DNA of 64,000 nucleotides from Watersipora subatra (Eukaryota; Bryozoa; Gymnolaemata; Cheilostomatida; Watersiporidae), in contig NC_088711.1 of NCBI RefSeq assembly GCF_963576615.1, positions 21,980,182 through 22,044,181 on the forward strand, given 5' to 3'. Within the stretch, counting starts at the first letter, position 1; each line of letters begins with the position of its first letter. The position numbers were made by a program, and so were the translations under genes. Shown one piece after another: positions 12,001 through 22,800 of the stretch. Under the pieces are notes generated by a model that saw only the letters and a program-made list of their open reading frames with translations, ran no database searches and was not told the DNA's origin.

Positions 12001-14449
12001 AGGTTCTGTTTCATGCTCAATCTGCAGTAAACACAAAAAAGAAAAAATATTAATAAGTGTAAAGGAAGTACAAAAAAATAGCTGTTAACAATTAACAGCT
12101 GTATACAATTAACAAAGTATTTAATGAAAGCAATCAATTTTTAAACAAAAATTTGCTAACACAGTTAATTATGCAAAAACGTATCTGCACTGCAAATAAA
12201 ATACATACCACAATATCCAGATCATAATCATTATCGTCCTCAACTTTGGTATTAGAGGTTGATGGAGTTGATTTCAATGTAAAAAGACTGTAGGAGAGAT
12301 TTTTGCGATGACGGCGCCATGCCGAATAACTTGTGAAAACTTTGAATAATTCTGTAAAGAAACGTGATAGGCAATGGGTTTAACTCGAAGCCCAGGTGGG
12401 GATTTTAAAAAGGTTTTGGAACTCAGCTACGTTTATTATTTATGCCACGTGGCTAGTTTTTAATTTGAGGCAGTAGTTATTCTCCCTTGTGATTAAAAGA
12501 TAGAACTAATTTTTCGCGGAATTTAATAATTCGCGGAATTGACTGTTCGCAAAATCACGAATTTTTATATCCATCGAATATTTTCATCCTGTAGGGTATT
12601 ATATGGTAGCGAATCTGTAAGTATCATGTATTATAAGGTATCGAATCTATGAGTATCATGTATTATGTTGTATCGAATTACACTTTTTCGTGAAAATGGT
12701 GTACTAGTATGTACAAATAAAAAATAACGCATGGGATGTCACATATCTGGGCTATTTGTGAGATGGTTCCTTTCAGCTTACACTAGTAGTGCATATGGAG
12801 TTGGAGGTTTCAAATAAAACTAACTCCTCTAAAAGTTCAAGGAAGTTCAAGATGTGGTCTGAGTGAAACAAGTTACACATTAGTAGCAAGTTTACACATA
12901 GAAATATGCATCAAAACCTTATGTGACTATTTTATGCCATTTTGGGAAAGGATTCAATAGATAATTAATCTGTTATGTTATCTAACCTTGGCTTCAAACA
13001 GCATCCTACGTGTCAACTGAGTTGAGCTCATCACCATATAACATGCCTTTATTATCTTGCTAGTCAGGGTGAAGCCCACACGTCTATTTATGGTCATATT
13101 AGGAAGTGAGACTTTTAATGTTGGGAGCTTAGGTTGAAAAATAGCAGCCGAGTAACAAAGTGAAACCTTGCAATGAACAGCTTCAGTCACGCTCATTTTG
13201 GTTGGCTAAACGTTATCAAACTTCTCACTAGATTGGAAAACACATCATGAGCGAGTGCAATATTCACTTTATATCCTTAATAAGTATACCATCATCCAAT
13301 AGCCGCGTGCTTGCAAGCTCGGTGAAAATCAAGTGATATAATTGGAGTCGCAAGGCAGCAGAACAATAAATATTTCTTTTTTAAATACTATGGATTTCCT
13401 ATGCTATTATTTTTCCATACAGCCTGATTTGGTTGTATCTGTCGAGGCCTTTTTGTGGCTTAAAGGTGATGTAGCCCATGTAAGTCTGTGTTGAGAGGTA
13501 TGCTTGTTAGCTTCTATAGACAATGAGGTGAAACATAGTCTGATACTAGAGGAGATTCGGTGTGTAGCTATGATTGTCTTTTAGGTGTTTCTGTATGTAG
13601 TTAAGTTTGGTTCACACCAAACACTGCTCGAATACAGCACTGCTGCAACTTTGAATTAATAGATGTATGCGGCTATAAACAAGTATATTTGTCTTAATCA
13701 AATGGTCCTGCCTCACTTGACCAATGTGAACCTTGATGATATAAGCTGGTATCTCCATGGGTTTAGCCACTTTGTTTTTGCTGAGCTCAAATGAATTTCA
13801 AACATTCCAAACAATTTTAGATATATTTCTAAACATTTAACCAGTATTTTACTAATTCACTTATCTCTTTATTTTAAAGTTGATAGATAGGTTGATTGAT
13901 AGATTGCCTAAATGGTTTAAAGATTGAATAATAACCATAAAAAGTGCATCTCATCAATTGATATTCATATGGAAGCCACGAATGTAACTGAAACAGTCTC
14001 TCAGTTAATGTTAATAGGTAATACTGTTTGTTAATGTTAAGCGGTAATATTATTTGTTTGGCCATAAAAATAGTCTAAATCAATGCTAAGACTGAGCAAT
14101 TATACAAGAATCCGTAACTTCCCAATGGCTTAGCCAACAATCTAATCTGAATACAGTTGGAACGGTGTTTAGTGTGCACTCAGGTTTACAATTGTATTGG
14201 ATAGGGCTATGGCTGGGATATCTTTGGGTTCTCTGCTGCAGGTCGCTATGCCAGAGATCATCTTTAGACTGTACAGGTCTCGACAATAAATCTCAAGATG
14301 TTAACAGGTCGATATCACCCGCTAAACCTTCGTGTGATTTTCAACATCTGGAGGTGGAGCATAATGATCATGGAGACATCCTGGCCATCACCGATCTCTC
14401 TCAGTATAGGTGCTCTTTACCCTTGTACCCAGTTAGTAAGCTTCTCTAG
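1..14449 (+). CDS. NRDC: Nardilysin-like M16 metalloprotease, C-terminal 369 residues (5' part outside window)
   Basis: Eight exons read in one continuous frame: 1-150, 3564-3638, 4044-4187, 6918-7054, 7745-7952, 8205-8306, 8453-8538 and 14242-14449 (TAG stop). Every junction has AG/GT borders and matching phase. The peptide follows the C-terminal half of nardilysin, an M16 (insulinase-family) zinc endopeptidase that cuts before Arg in dibasic sites. The clearest blocks are EEPCFDALRTREQLGY, MGEEADRLWAEI, YLFDRLDKE, VVGYG and, in the last exon, AITDLSQYRCSLPLYP. The GEEADRLW and YLFDRL blocks favour nardilysin over insulin-degrading enzyme, which is the alternative. The HxxEH zinc site and the acidic insert lie upstream, so activity cannot be judged here. 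The last intron is 5.7 kb because it carries a minisatellite and a DNA transposon. Nothing suggests that the coding part is broken. Confidence 0.92.
751..2035 (+). repeat. 18-bp minisatellite in nardilysin intron (unit CTCTATCGGCATCTCTAC)
   Basis: About 70 head-to-tail copies of CTCTATCGGCATCTCTAC, with point variants (CTACTT, TCCACC, TTTATC) and a few 6-base losses. Because 18 is a multiple of three, the array reads through as a 438-codon open frame with an LSIGIS/TSLSAS repeat. That frame is an artefact of the period: the array lies wholly within the intron between the exons at 1-150 and 3564-3638. The sense strand is almost pure pyrimidine except for the GGCA step. Confidence 0.95.
2036..2225 (+). 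repeat. About 80-bp tandem repeats bordering the 18-bp minisatellite
   Basis: Three diverged copies of a segment of about 80 bases. Each has GTGTAARTTAGACTAGCTC, then one or two 18-bp units, then TTCATTGTCTATTCCCTATT and GTCAGTTTC. The first bases of the same segment also occur just before the main array (about 735-752), so the 18-bp array appears to have expanded inside one member of an older, longer repeat. Confidence 0.8.
2226..3563. other. Remainder of nardilysin intron, no gene seen
   Basis: AT-rich sequence without a supportable exon. Short open frames on both strands lack conserved motifs and splice context. Confidence 0.6.
5713..5823 (+). mobile_element. Terminal fragment of a pogo/Tigger-like DNA transposon
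   Basis: The sequence begins CAGTGGAGCCTTGGTTCTCG after a TA and continues with repeated GGTTCTCGA steps. This is the usual look of Tigger-type inverted termini in animals. No matching right end was found nearby, so it is probably a solo end or a heavily deleted copy. It lies in the nardilysin intron between 4187 and 6918. Family assignment rests on recall of the terminus. Confidence 0.5.
5866..6265. mobile_element. Inverted-repeat (MITE-like) element
   Basis: The left arm (about 5866-5917) carries repeated GACTTTTGGCTRA steps. The right arm (about 6213-6265) carries their reverse complement (GGCCAAAAGTTCACTTAGCC). About 300 bases of AT-rich sequence without coding potential separate the arms. 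This is a typical non-autonomous element layout. The exact ends and target duplication were not resolved. Confidence 0.45.
7288..7420. repeat. AT-rich dinucleotide microsatellite
   Basis: Imperfect (TA)n and ATATGTATA runs in a nardilysin intron. The short open frame across it is an artefact. Confidence 0.8.
8537..9064 (+). repeat. 32-bp minisatellite whose unit contains the exon's 5' splice site
   Basis: About 16 near-identical 32-base units, each containing CTGTAAGTATCATGTATTAT followed by ATGGTATCAAAT. The first unit overlaps the end of the nardilysin exon 8453-8538: the real donor is CT/GTAAGT at 8538/8539, and every later unit repeats CTGTAAGT. The last units are slightly diverged. The array continues past the inserted transposon at 12597. 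Confidence 0.95.
9140..9300 (+). repeat. Left arm of an internal inverted repeat in the THAP element
   Basis: This stretch is similar, in inverted orientation, to about 10870-11005. The best core is ATAGATATAGTAAACCCTAG, followed by a diverged GTGAGGC-TATAATT block and an ACGT-rich block. The two arms bracket the THAP coding region. Confidence 0.7.
9787..10508 (+). pseudogene. THAP zinc-finger protein of the transposon, reading frame broken
   Basis: From 9787 the frame reads SWCCAYGCSSNLEKC, then EFHRFPNEKRAETRNAW, LCSEHVEKDC and an AIPTIF box. This is a full THAP (C2CH) DNA-binding domain: CxxxC, the Trp after about 25 residues, CxxH, and the terminal AVPTIF-like motif. After the domain the open frame runs to a stop at 10315-10317. 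However, sequence that looks like protein (DDEQPAASSNQD, later LEQRNRIQDNLI and GCLGELLSHAQ) continues in the next frame to a stop at 10506-10508. That implies a one-base shift near 10190 and a TGA at 10341-10343. No initiator ATG is present in this exon, so an upstream exon is expected; the ATG at 9370 runs into TAG and does not splice cleanly. An acceptor at 9786 is the best guess. Confidence 0.72.
11371..11664 (+). CDS. Possible second coding exon of the THAP element, unknown function
   Basis: A 97-codon open frame (MTAKVVDVIPRSPP... to IELLLPK) follows a good 3' splice site (TTGGTTTTAG at about 11338). An upstream open stretch ends in a GTAAGT donor near 11221. The product is hydrophilic with a charged middle (VLKKEQKRLYEHKF) and a Ser/Asp-rich tail (TSTQDSDSDIE). 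I do not recognise a domain. It could be the 3' exon of a second protein of the transposon or a chance frame. Confidence 0.35.
   Translation: MTAKVVDVIPRSPPIIQRGLEIEVEVTAAANENISVLKKEQKRLYEHKFLANRQNFAMINHEESSDDNSFTSRVVARELPLTSTQDSDSDIELLLPK
11971..12351 (-). CDS. Possible two-exon minus-strand coding piece in the THAP element
   Basis: Exon 12351-12209 (acceptor TTCTTTACAG, donor GTATGT) joins in phase to 12021-11971 (acceptor TTTACTGCAG), ending in TAG. The peptide starts ELFKVFTSYSAWRRHRKNL, contains an acidic EDDNDYDLDIV stretch and ends PITKTRDK. It converges on the plus-strand frame at 11371-11664. No family was recognised. Support comes only from the splice signals and phase. Confidence 0.3.
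12597..12685 (+). repeat. Right remnant of the 32-bp minisatellite
   Basis: Two to three diverged units (TATTATATGGTAGCGAATCT and GTAAGTATCATG variants) lie on the far side of the transposon, showing that the element landed inside the array. Confidence 0.9.
12686..14241. other. 3' part of the last nardilysin intron, no gene seen
   Basis: AT-rich sequence without supportable exons. Short frames at 12978-13196 and 13874-14065 have no conserved motif. An acceptor-flanked stretch at about 13423-13479 is noted among the rejected items. Confidence 0.6.
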
Positions 14450-15290
14450 TCGGTTCATTCTTTCTCACAATCTTAGATGTCAACGGTGATATGATATTTC
14501 TCTTGTCAATGTCTTCTAATGAAAAGTTTAAAAGCTTTGCCAAAACTATTATTTTTGCTGGATAATTGTGCAAGTGAGCATTTGTAATTGGACTATGTAC
14601 AGGTATATGTAGCATATTGAGATATCTTTAAAATTACAATCTTGTGCAAGCACCACTGATGAACTCTTTCTTGCTATGTTTTTCACGGCCCCACATTGCA
14701 CCAACTTTTTTATTATTCATATAGAATGAAACTCATAAGGGTGAAATTTGAGGGCTGGTTTTTTTTAACCTTCAGGTAGAAAAGAAGTTAATAAGATTAG
14801 GAGGAGAAAACTCTTTAGTCAGGTCTAAATAATACAGACTAACTGTGCAGAAATTTTGAATGACACTTTCAGTGTGCTGGTTTGCACCTGGTAACTGTTC
14901 AGACTGAAGTGTGTGAAGAATGCCTCCCATTTGCTGTTTATATCCTCGACTGGATTCCTGCAATATTCATAGAGCAGCTGTTCATATCATGTTTCTTTCA
15001 TTGTCTCATATTTCACTCATGAATGTAGTTGGCTAAGGTCAAGGTCACATCTACCAGTACGATAGCTTCATTAGATGTTTAGTAGAAGCGGAGTAACGGG
15101 GAGTGAAAATGCTCTCTTAATTCAGCGTTCAATCTATGAATCTATGTTAACATTCAAAGCATTTATGAAACCAGATCTACATTTTACTAGTAGCTAACCT
15201 AGCACACAGGAAATACAATGCGTCGCTCGAGTCGGAAAGAGCGGATAGGATGCTCTCATTTAAGATGAATTTGCTGTCACTATGTTGGCA

Positions 15291-15690
15291 TATTTTATCA
15301 GAAATTATCAGCATTTTTTTTATAATTTTCAACTGTTTTTGGTGTTTAAAGGGAGTTGACTGCCAGTACATTTCAAAATTAAAATCGACAAAACTTGATC
15401 TTGATTAAAACGCTCAGATCAAGCGAAAGTTCGATGATGCCGTCCGTAGTTGCAAAAAGACCGACAGACTAGAGACACATAATGCTGCAACATGACCGCA
15501 ACATCAGATGTCAACTATAGCAACGATGGCAACTAGTGACATCATTTCGCGCATACGTTTCTTCTGAGTATTTTTATTGCGATCAAGTTTTGTTGATTTT
15601 AATTTTTAAACATCTTGGCAGTCAGACCACCTCAAAAGTCAAAAACAATCTCAAATGATAAAAAATACCGACACTTTCTCATAAAATCTA
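15291..15690. mobile_element. Foldback/MITE-like element with ~110-bp inverted arms
   Basis: The arm at 15291-15400 and the reverse complement of 15581-15690 share long blocks, including TGACTGCCA and AAAATTAAAATCGACAAAAC, then TTGATC, with scattered changes. The 180-base centre has no coding potential. The arms are diverged, so this is an old insertion. The target duplication was not resolved. Confidence 0.6.
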
Positions 15691-15979
15691 CTAAGTACTG
15701 TGCAAGTTCATCATTAAGCCTTTTAATTTATTTGCTTTTGGATTCTCACTCAGGTTTAACTTTATACATCATGCCTCCTTTTTGGGATTAAGTACGTCAC
15801 TAGCAGGAAATATTTGTATGTTCAACGCAGTATAAAATTTGTTCTCATAATATTTGAGCATGGTATTAGTGAATTTCCGTTCAAGTTATTAGAAAACTGA
15901 TATGTTTGATGTCAACCATTTTTACCCATTTGAAGAAAATGGTTGAAAGGAAACTCAATGCTTTACCATACATACATAC

Positions 15980-16100
15980 TTTATCTGCCTTCTAATCATT
16001 AGCAGTTTAATATCCTAAAACTCCATTTTCAATCAATTTGTTGCGGTATAAGGTATTCTATATAAGTACAAAAAGCTAAGGAATGCAAGTGAAAAAGATG
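15980..16100 (+). repeat. Dispersed repeat, copy 1
   Basis: Shares interspersed blocks (TATCTGCCTT, AATCATTAG, ATATC-TAAAACT, AAGCTAARGAATG-AAGTGA) with 17960-18075 in the same orientation, about 2 kb away. No terminal structure was seen. Confidence 0.45.
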
Positions 16101-16899
16101 TACACAACATGCAAGAGTTATATGAACATAATGGAAAAATAGGTTTGATATACACATATCTATTATCACTATACTACCATGATGGGGTATGACTGTGCCT
16201 TGTTAGAGCGAATTGTGTGTTGTTAGGAGAGTCTGTTAAGAGGTAAAGACGTGTTACTATAACCGTGTTAAAATGTGTGTCATCTACGTACCTGGGAGCA
16301 TAGCTTGCAACAGAAAACAATGTGATGTTGTTGGAACATACTAAAATATATTCAGCAGACTGGTTACATAGGTTGTAATACACATAGTTCAATAAAATAA
16401 GTCTCAACCATAAAAAGGGTTTTACGCATTTTCACAATTACCAATTGAGTCGTTTAACAACGTACAGCAACTGCCGTAATTGATGGCTATATAAAATAAT
16501 CTATATTTATAGAACACCTCCAAATGCTCATCAGATCAAGCAAAAATATAGGTAACCATGTTTTCAGTTCATCTAGATTTGATATAATGTATTGAAAACA
16601 AGCAACTGATATTTCAGTGCAACTATTTTTATGCTTCCAACTCATGAGACAGATTATTTTGGTTTACCTGGACATGACTTGCATAAAAAAAATTCATCTT
16701 TATTTGCAACAATGCAATGTGAAGGCCAAGTTAGTAAGGTGCGGTGTTATGTCAATTCATCTTACTATTGCTGACCTTGCATTAGCAAAGCAAGTTTTAA
16801 AAGCGAGTCATTGCGTGATAGAACCGTTCAGAGAACCGTTCAGATTGTGCTAAGAGATGGTGTTTGTTAGCTTTTATAGACTAACAGTGCAAAACAGTA

Positions 16900-19800
16900 T
16901 CAGCTAAAATAACTACTCTTTGCACTGTTATGGCGAGATACAGCGAAGAGAATAGTACCTCGTAGTAAGAGTCCCATTGTCACACCAATAGTGAGCAGAA
17001 CAAACACAAAGAGTAGCAGACGGTCGACTACCAACGCCACTTGTTGCCACTCTCTCTTTATATATTCTCTGTATTCGGAGGTGGCGATTCTTTCCTCGCT
17101 CTTTCTCATTGTATCTCCCATAGATTTTAACACAAGTGCAAAATTCTTTTCAAATTCTTCTAGTTTTTCCATTCGATATCGCATGTCTGGATCAGTGTTG
17201 CGTGGCTTCCATGGATCCACTCTGTCTACGTAGTCTGGAGCCGTTCGACCTGGTGAATGGTGACTTTGATTTTCATGATAACCATCCAATTTATCACCAT
17301 TTGATTTTGAACATTCCGCATCTCTAGATTTGCTTTTGAATGAGTTTGGATAATGCAGTGACTGCTACAACAGAATATATAAAACTGTAAATAGCAAAAC
17401 AGAGTTACAGTAGAGATACTGGTTAATGGGCCGCTAAGATATGTTTGAAATCTGAAGTCTAGCCTGTGTTTTACACAGAATGCATTGAATATCACTTCAA
17501 GCCATAGATAGAATTATACAACCAATATAAAGAATGTAACACATACCACATCTCTATAAAGGGGAGTCTTGAAGGGTCCTCGAGGGCTCAAGCGTTCTGG
17601 AGAGGACATCAGCCTTTCTTCAGATTCAATCTTTAGATTCCCTTCCTTATCAGACTTTCGTCTGTGAGATAAGAGCTTTTTATCTGATGACCAACTTTGC
17701 TCTGAATCTGTTGCTGCTGTCGCCTAGAATATCAATTATAAAACAAGTTTAATTTTTCTCCTTTCAAGCTTGTTTTATTAATCCTGCATCATGAGAGTCA
17801 TAAAAGAAAATTGCCAAGTTCAAGATATGTTTGAGTTCATTTGAGCTATTCTTGCATTTGATTGTTCATATTGTCAAGTATGAACAATCAAGATGCAAAC
17901 ATCACTAAAAGCCTGTAAGCTACCCCTAAAATTCAGATGCTTTTTCTAATTTGCAGTCATCTATCTGCCTTTTGACAATCATTAGGTTGATATCTTAAAA
18001 CTATATTTTTAATTACGGCTCTCAGTACCACACATTCAGAAAGCAGTATAAGAAGCTAAAGAATGTAAGTGATACATAGGATAGGTTTGAGTTAGACGAT
18101 ATTGCTAGGCATAACCAATCAAAACGCAAACTTCATAAAGATTATACAGAACCAATTAATTGCCTAAAATAATGTAGAAATAAACTGCTGTGGCTACTGC
18201 TTAGAACTAACTTTTTACAGTCAAACACCGCTTTCCTTATCTATATATTATAGATTTTTATTTATTTTGTAATCTGATACTCTTCAGTAATACCTCATTG
18301 TAATAAAAGGCTCCCGTATCAGCTGGCCGTGTTGGTAAGTGAAGTTTTAGACAGAGAGCGGGTGCCAGGATTTTAAAGCATAGGAACTGTATCCACACTG
18401 GAATAGTCTTTCCTTGCACACCCTTGTGGTGAATGTTTAATGTGCATACAGTTAGCCCAGTTGCCATGGAAACAATACCCATGGTTATGAAATAGTATAT
18501 CCCTGCAACAGCAAACAAGAATGATAAATAAAAGTATTTAAAACCCAAATTCGTAATGCTGAAGATGTGCGGTTATTGAATTTCTATTAGTGAAGCCCAT
18601 CTTTAATATAAAAATAACACTGTTGGTGAGTTCTTTATCTAATCTTTAGGATTTGAATTTTTGCTTTTTTATGTTTTATTGCATTTGATAATCAGATTTC
18701 TCATGTTCTAGCATTTGTTCCAAATTTAATCAATCTCATCGATTAATCACAGGGCTTAAAAAACTGGAAGTCGAATATGTTTTGGGTTGGTGTGTTTTAC
18801 ATTTACTAATTTAACTCCTAAAACTCTCAAAACAATTCCCATAAAACATCAACTAGAGAAGCAAAGGATTATTGTTAGCCAATACCTATAAGGGGGAGGC
18901 TTTCAGACGTCGGTGGCATAGCCTCTGTAACCAGCATGAGGAAGACCGTCATTGAGAGAAGTGTTGTAATGCCCATCGCAACCTTTTCCCCAGAATCCGA
19001 TGGAATGTAAAAGCCTACATGCACATATCATATGTAATAGAGATCAGTTGCAGAGTTTTAGAACTACAAACCATGCAACATTCAACAAAGTATGCCATGT
19101 AACAAAGATATTAACACCTTATATTGTACACTGAAGTGAAGTATAGCTATTGGCTATTCTAGCTGCTGCACTCAATATCTGTCTGTTAGAATCTTGCTAG
19201 AGTCATGTCATTACATAGATGTAGGCCTAAAAGCTGAGAATTATTGCGGTATGCACCTTTCTTTTTGGTTAACAACAGCATTGTCGCTCAAAGTTTGTGA
19301 TATCAAATCGTAAGGATTGTATTTAATGTTTCAAGTGATGGAATCTAACTTAAAATTTCGATGGGACAGTATAAGACCAAAGGCCTTTGTGTGAACACTC
19401 ATCTTTTATATCATTAAAGATATTTATCAGCAAGTAAATTTGAGGTTATCACAAATAACTGGAAGCTCTCCTTGCTGATCCTGATCAGCTTATATTGTCA
19501 TCCTATAACTTACATTAAATCACAGGAGCTGAGAAAAAGTGATAGTACATCGGTAGTCTGATAGTCTGGCCATGGAGTAGGACAATTACACTCAGTCTTG
19601 AGTGATGACATTGTTCTATATTACAGTAAAACCTCTACTTACGATATTAATTTGTTCCAGAAACTATTTTGTAACTAGGGATTTTTGTCATTAGAAACCG
19701 ATTCTATCATAGAAATGCTCTAATCTATTCCACCCACATCTTCACAAAGCTCGGATATAACATTTGTATAAATTATAAATACATCTAATGATTAAAATTT

Positions 19801-22800
19801 CAAGCAAATACATGTTAGAATTATATTACTACGTGAAAAAAGAAAAGGTACAAATAGAAACAAGAAAGAACAGAGAAATAACAAATAAACACTAAGGGTG
19901 GTATGTTTGTTTGTTTGACTTAGCGTTGGCCGTCTACAAAGGGCTTAGCAGAGTTCTTGGGAAGTTGGACGACGGTGGTCAGAAGAGGTGGGTGTCTATT
20001 GTTATTTTTGATTTCTTTTGCTCATAAAAACCTTTTTAAGAATATAAGGAGAAAGATTTATTTACATTGGTATAAACTGAACAACTATGTCATCCTACAG
20101 AAAACACAGAACCTCAATTGCTAGAAACAAAAGTTGTCCTACTCTTTATATGATAACTCCAAATTTTACAATGGTTGGAAACAAAACATTTGTAGTTAAC
20201 TGACTTTTGCTAGCAAATAAAACTAAGTGAGACACACTGAACGTCGTATCAACAGAAAGCAAACAGACCAAAATGCGAAACAAACAATTGGGTCAATGTA
20301 CGAAAGGTTGTTTAGCTTTTCATATCTAGAAAAATCTTTCGTAAGCCGGAGTAAAATGTCTACCAAAAGACATTCCGTAACTCGAAAGTTTTACATGTAG
20401 AGTCTTTCGTAAGTCAAGGTTCCACTGTATTTGTCTTTACGCTAAACCACATCTAAGCTAAATCAGCATTTATGATAGATGACAACTCACCGAGCAGAGC
20501 CACTAGAGTGATGAGAAAGCATGGAAGGAGCATATTGAACACATAAAACATTGGCCTTCTTCTCAGATGGATATAGTAGGTAATGTCTGGGTATGGCTCC
20601 ACACAACATGAGTAATACTTGATATTCCTCTCCACATACATGTTCACCATTTCAAATTCACTACAGTATAACACTCGTGTTAACTATCTCAATTTCACTG
20701 CTGTATCCTGTACAAGTGGACTCTTTCACACGCACTGCTGTGTTAGGGTAAAAGCCTGGTTACACACCCTGGTTACACATTTCTGTAGCAATGCATCGGC
20801 GCTGCGTTGTTGATGCATCGTTTTGTAACGAAGATGTTGGTCTACGTCAGCAGAGATAAAACCGATGCAACAGAGATTGGCTACATTAGTTGATTATAAC
20901 AATCTCAATTCAATCTTATTCATTTTTAATGTAAACAAGTTGCTTTTCCCACAAACAATCAATTATACAATGAGAAAGATACTTCATTTTGTAACAGCTA
21001 AATGACAGTTACTTATACAAATTGAAATTGTTCATAAAACATTTCAGACAATTCTTTTGATAATTGAATACGTTAAAATTCTTTCTTTGCAGGTAAGTCT
21101 ATTCCATTAGCTTGGGGTATTTTTTACTTGGCTGTTTTCTTGGTTAGCGTACAAATATAGCAATACAACTAGCCGCACAAATTTTATTACTATAAAAAAT
21201 CTTTAATAATTCATGTAAGGGAATAAATATCCTGACAGCCTAAACAACTGCTCCGGAATATCCAGCAAGGACATCATGGAGTTCACGCAATTGAGGCCAT
21301 TTCTTATTAATCGATCTATTTGTCAAACGTTGGTGTGTGGTGTGTGTGTGCGTGGCCACAGCAAATACATGTATCTACTTTAGATATCGGCTTTGCATTT
21401 TGTGGCCGTGTGTTGCCAGGCCTTAAGAAAAGCAACTAAACTAATTAAATAGATTAAGTAGCACGTGCCTCATGTATAAGTTTGAACATGTTCAGCTAAC
21501 CACAACTTTTATGCAGACTAATTTTCTATTCACACTCGAAGTGGCAAAACTGAAATCATTGCTTTTTTCTTTGCGAGTTTGAGCGTTAAAATTCTGAGCA
21601 AACTCAAAGATTTATACTACCGAAGACTGCTATTACAAGACAAAACCACAGCATGACCATGATATAATATAATGATATAATAACAACACAAAGTAAGCGA
21701 TTTAAGGGCCAAGTTGAAATTCATATAACACAACACCTTGAAATATTCTAAAAAAACAGAGTTTCAAAATTTAACAAGTTTACAACAAATTCTTCAACTT
21801 TTATGACTGTTTATTTCTTGCAACAATGTATGATTTTATTTAAAGCTATTTACCGTTTAATTGTTTTTAGTAATTGTGTTTAAAAGATTGATGTAAATGC
21901 ATGCCTTTATTAGTCACTATTCTGCTGCGAAATCACCACTTCACTCTAACACATTGCAATATAGCAAGTATGAACATTTAAAACCACAGCAGCAAATAAC
22001 TTTGACATAAATATTTACACCGCTTCAATCATGTAAATGAATGTTTATACAGTAGAGCTCCAGGATAGGGTAGCCATAAGATATGATTTTTCAGGTTACG
22101 ATGTGTTGTACGTACAGTGTTTTTCCAGGCATTTGTTACGGTACTTGCTTTGCCTTGTGGTGTGGCAAAAATATTACTAAGATGCTGATACTCGGCTGGC
22201 TAAAATCTTCCCACAATGCCTGAGAGACATCTGAGGCACTATCTGTTGTTTACTTCTAGCTGAGTGAAGAATCAGCAGAAGGTTGACGTGTTTATGCCCG
22301 TGTTTACCTCATGTGAGTGCTTAAGCTATAGTATTTACCTTGGGCTTTTTATTGCTTATATTAAAATTTAATTTGTTAGCCTTAGGTCCCAAAGTTATTA
22401 TTGACGGAAAAGGGAATAGCAAGAAGATGAACACCATGGAAACAAAGTTGGAAATAATAAAAACATTAGAAGAAAGAGGATACAGAACAGACGTCGGCCC
22501 CAGCAATAAGGGAAGCTAATCGGGTGGTTTAAAAACCTAGCGAGATTTATTGCACAAAAATATCCAGAAAACATTCTCACAAGTCGTTTTATGGACAGGG
22601 TCAGAAATATTGTGAAAAGTCGCTAGAAACAAGTTTCCTTTTGTAGATATTTCTTTAAAAACCAAGTATTTCCTCAAAAACCAGTGATGTTAGGAAGTGT
22701 TGCTTTTGGCATTCTGTTGAAACTGAATGATGCTTGGAGAGAATGAAATATATTTGTCAATAGTCGTTGTCTAAGCACATAGAAATGGTTTGTGAAGAAT

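Larger units (their letters stand above)
9065..12596 (+). mobile_element. THAP-domain DNA transposon inserted in the minisatellite (TA target duplication)
   Basis: The ends are inverted repeats, CCCTACAGGATGAA on the left and its exact reverse complement on the right. The bases TA flank both sides (9063-9064 and 12597-12598). Removing the element restores the ordinary 32-bp repeat unit, which fixes the ends and the TA duplication. Both subterminal regions carry TTCGCGAA/ATTCGCGG-type motifs. Inside are a THAP zinc-finger coding region (9787-10508) and smaller possible exons (11371-11664 plus; 12351-11971 minus). No DDE/DDD transposase domain was recognised, so the copy looks non-autonomous or decayed. 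THAP domains occur in P, Kolobok and ISL2EU/PIF-like transposons; the 2-bp duplication argues against P (8 bp) and Kolobok (TTAA). The family remains open. Confidence 0.88.
14450..16899. other. Intergenic region between nardilysin and the receptor gene (tail-to-tail)
   Basis: The two genes converge here, so this stretch holds both 3' UTRs. I see no conserved coding sequence. A foldback element (15291-15690) and one copy of a dispersed repeat (about 15980-16100) are the only structured parts. Confidence 0.6.

Noticed and set aside
13423-13479. Candidate exon (acceptor CCATACAG, frame VVSVEAFLWLKGDVAH, donor GTAAGT) in the last nardilysin intron
   Set aside because: Its phase does not fit the exon ending at 8538, and the true C-terminus at 14242-14449 joins 8538 directly in phase with clear similarity.
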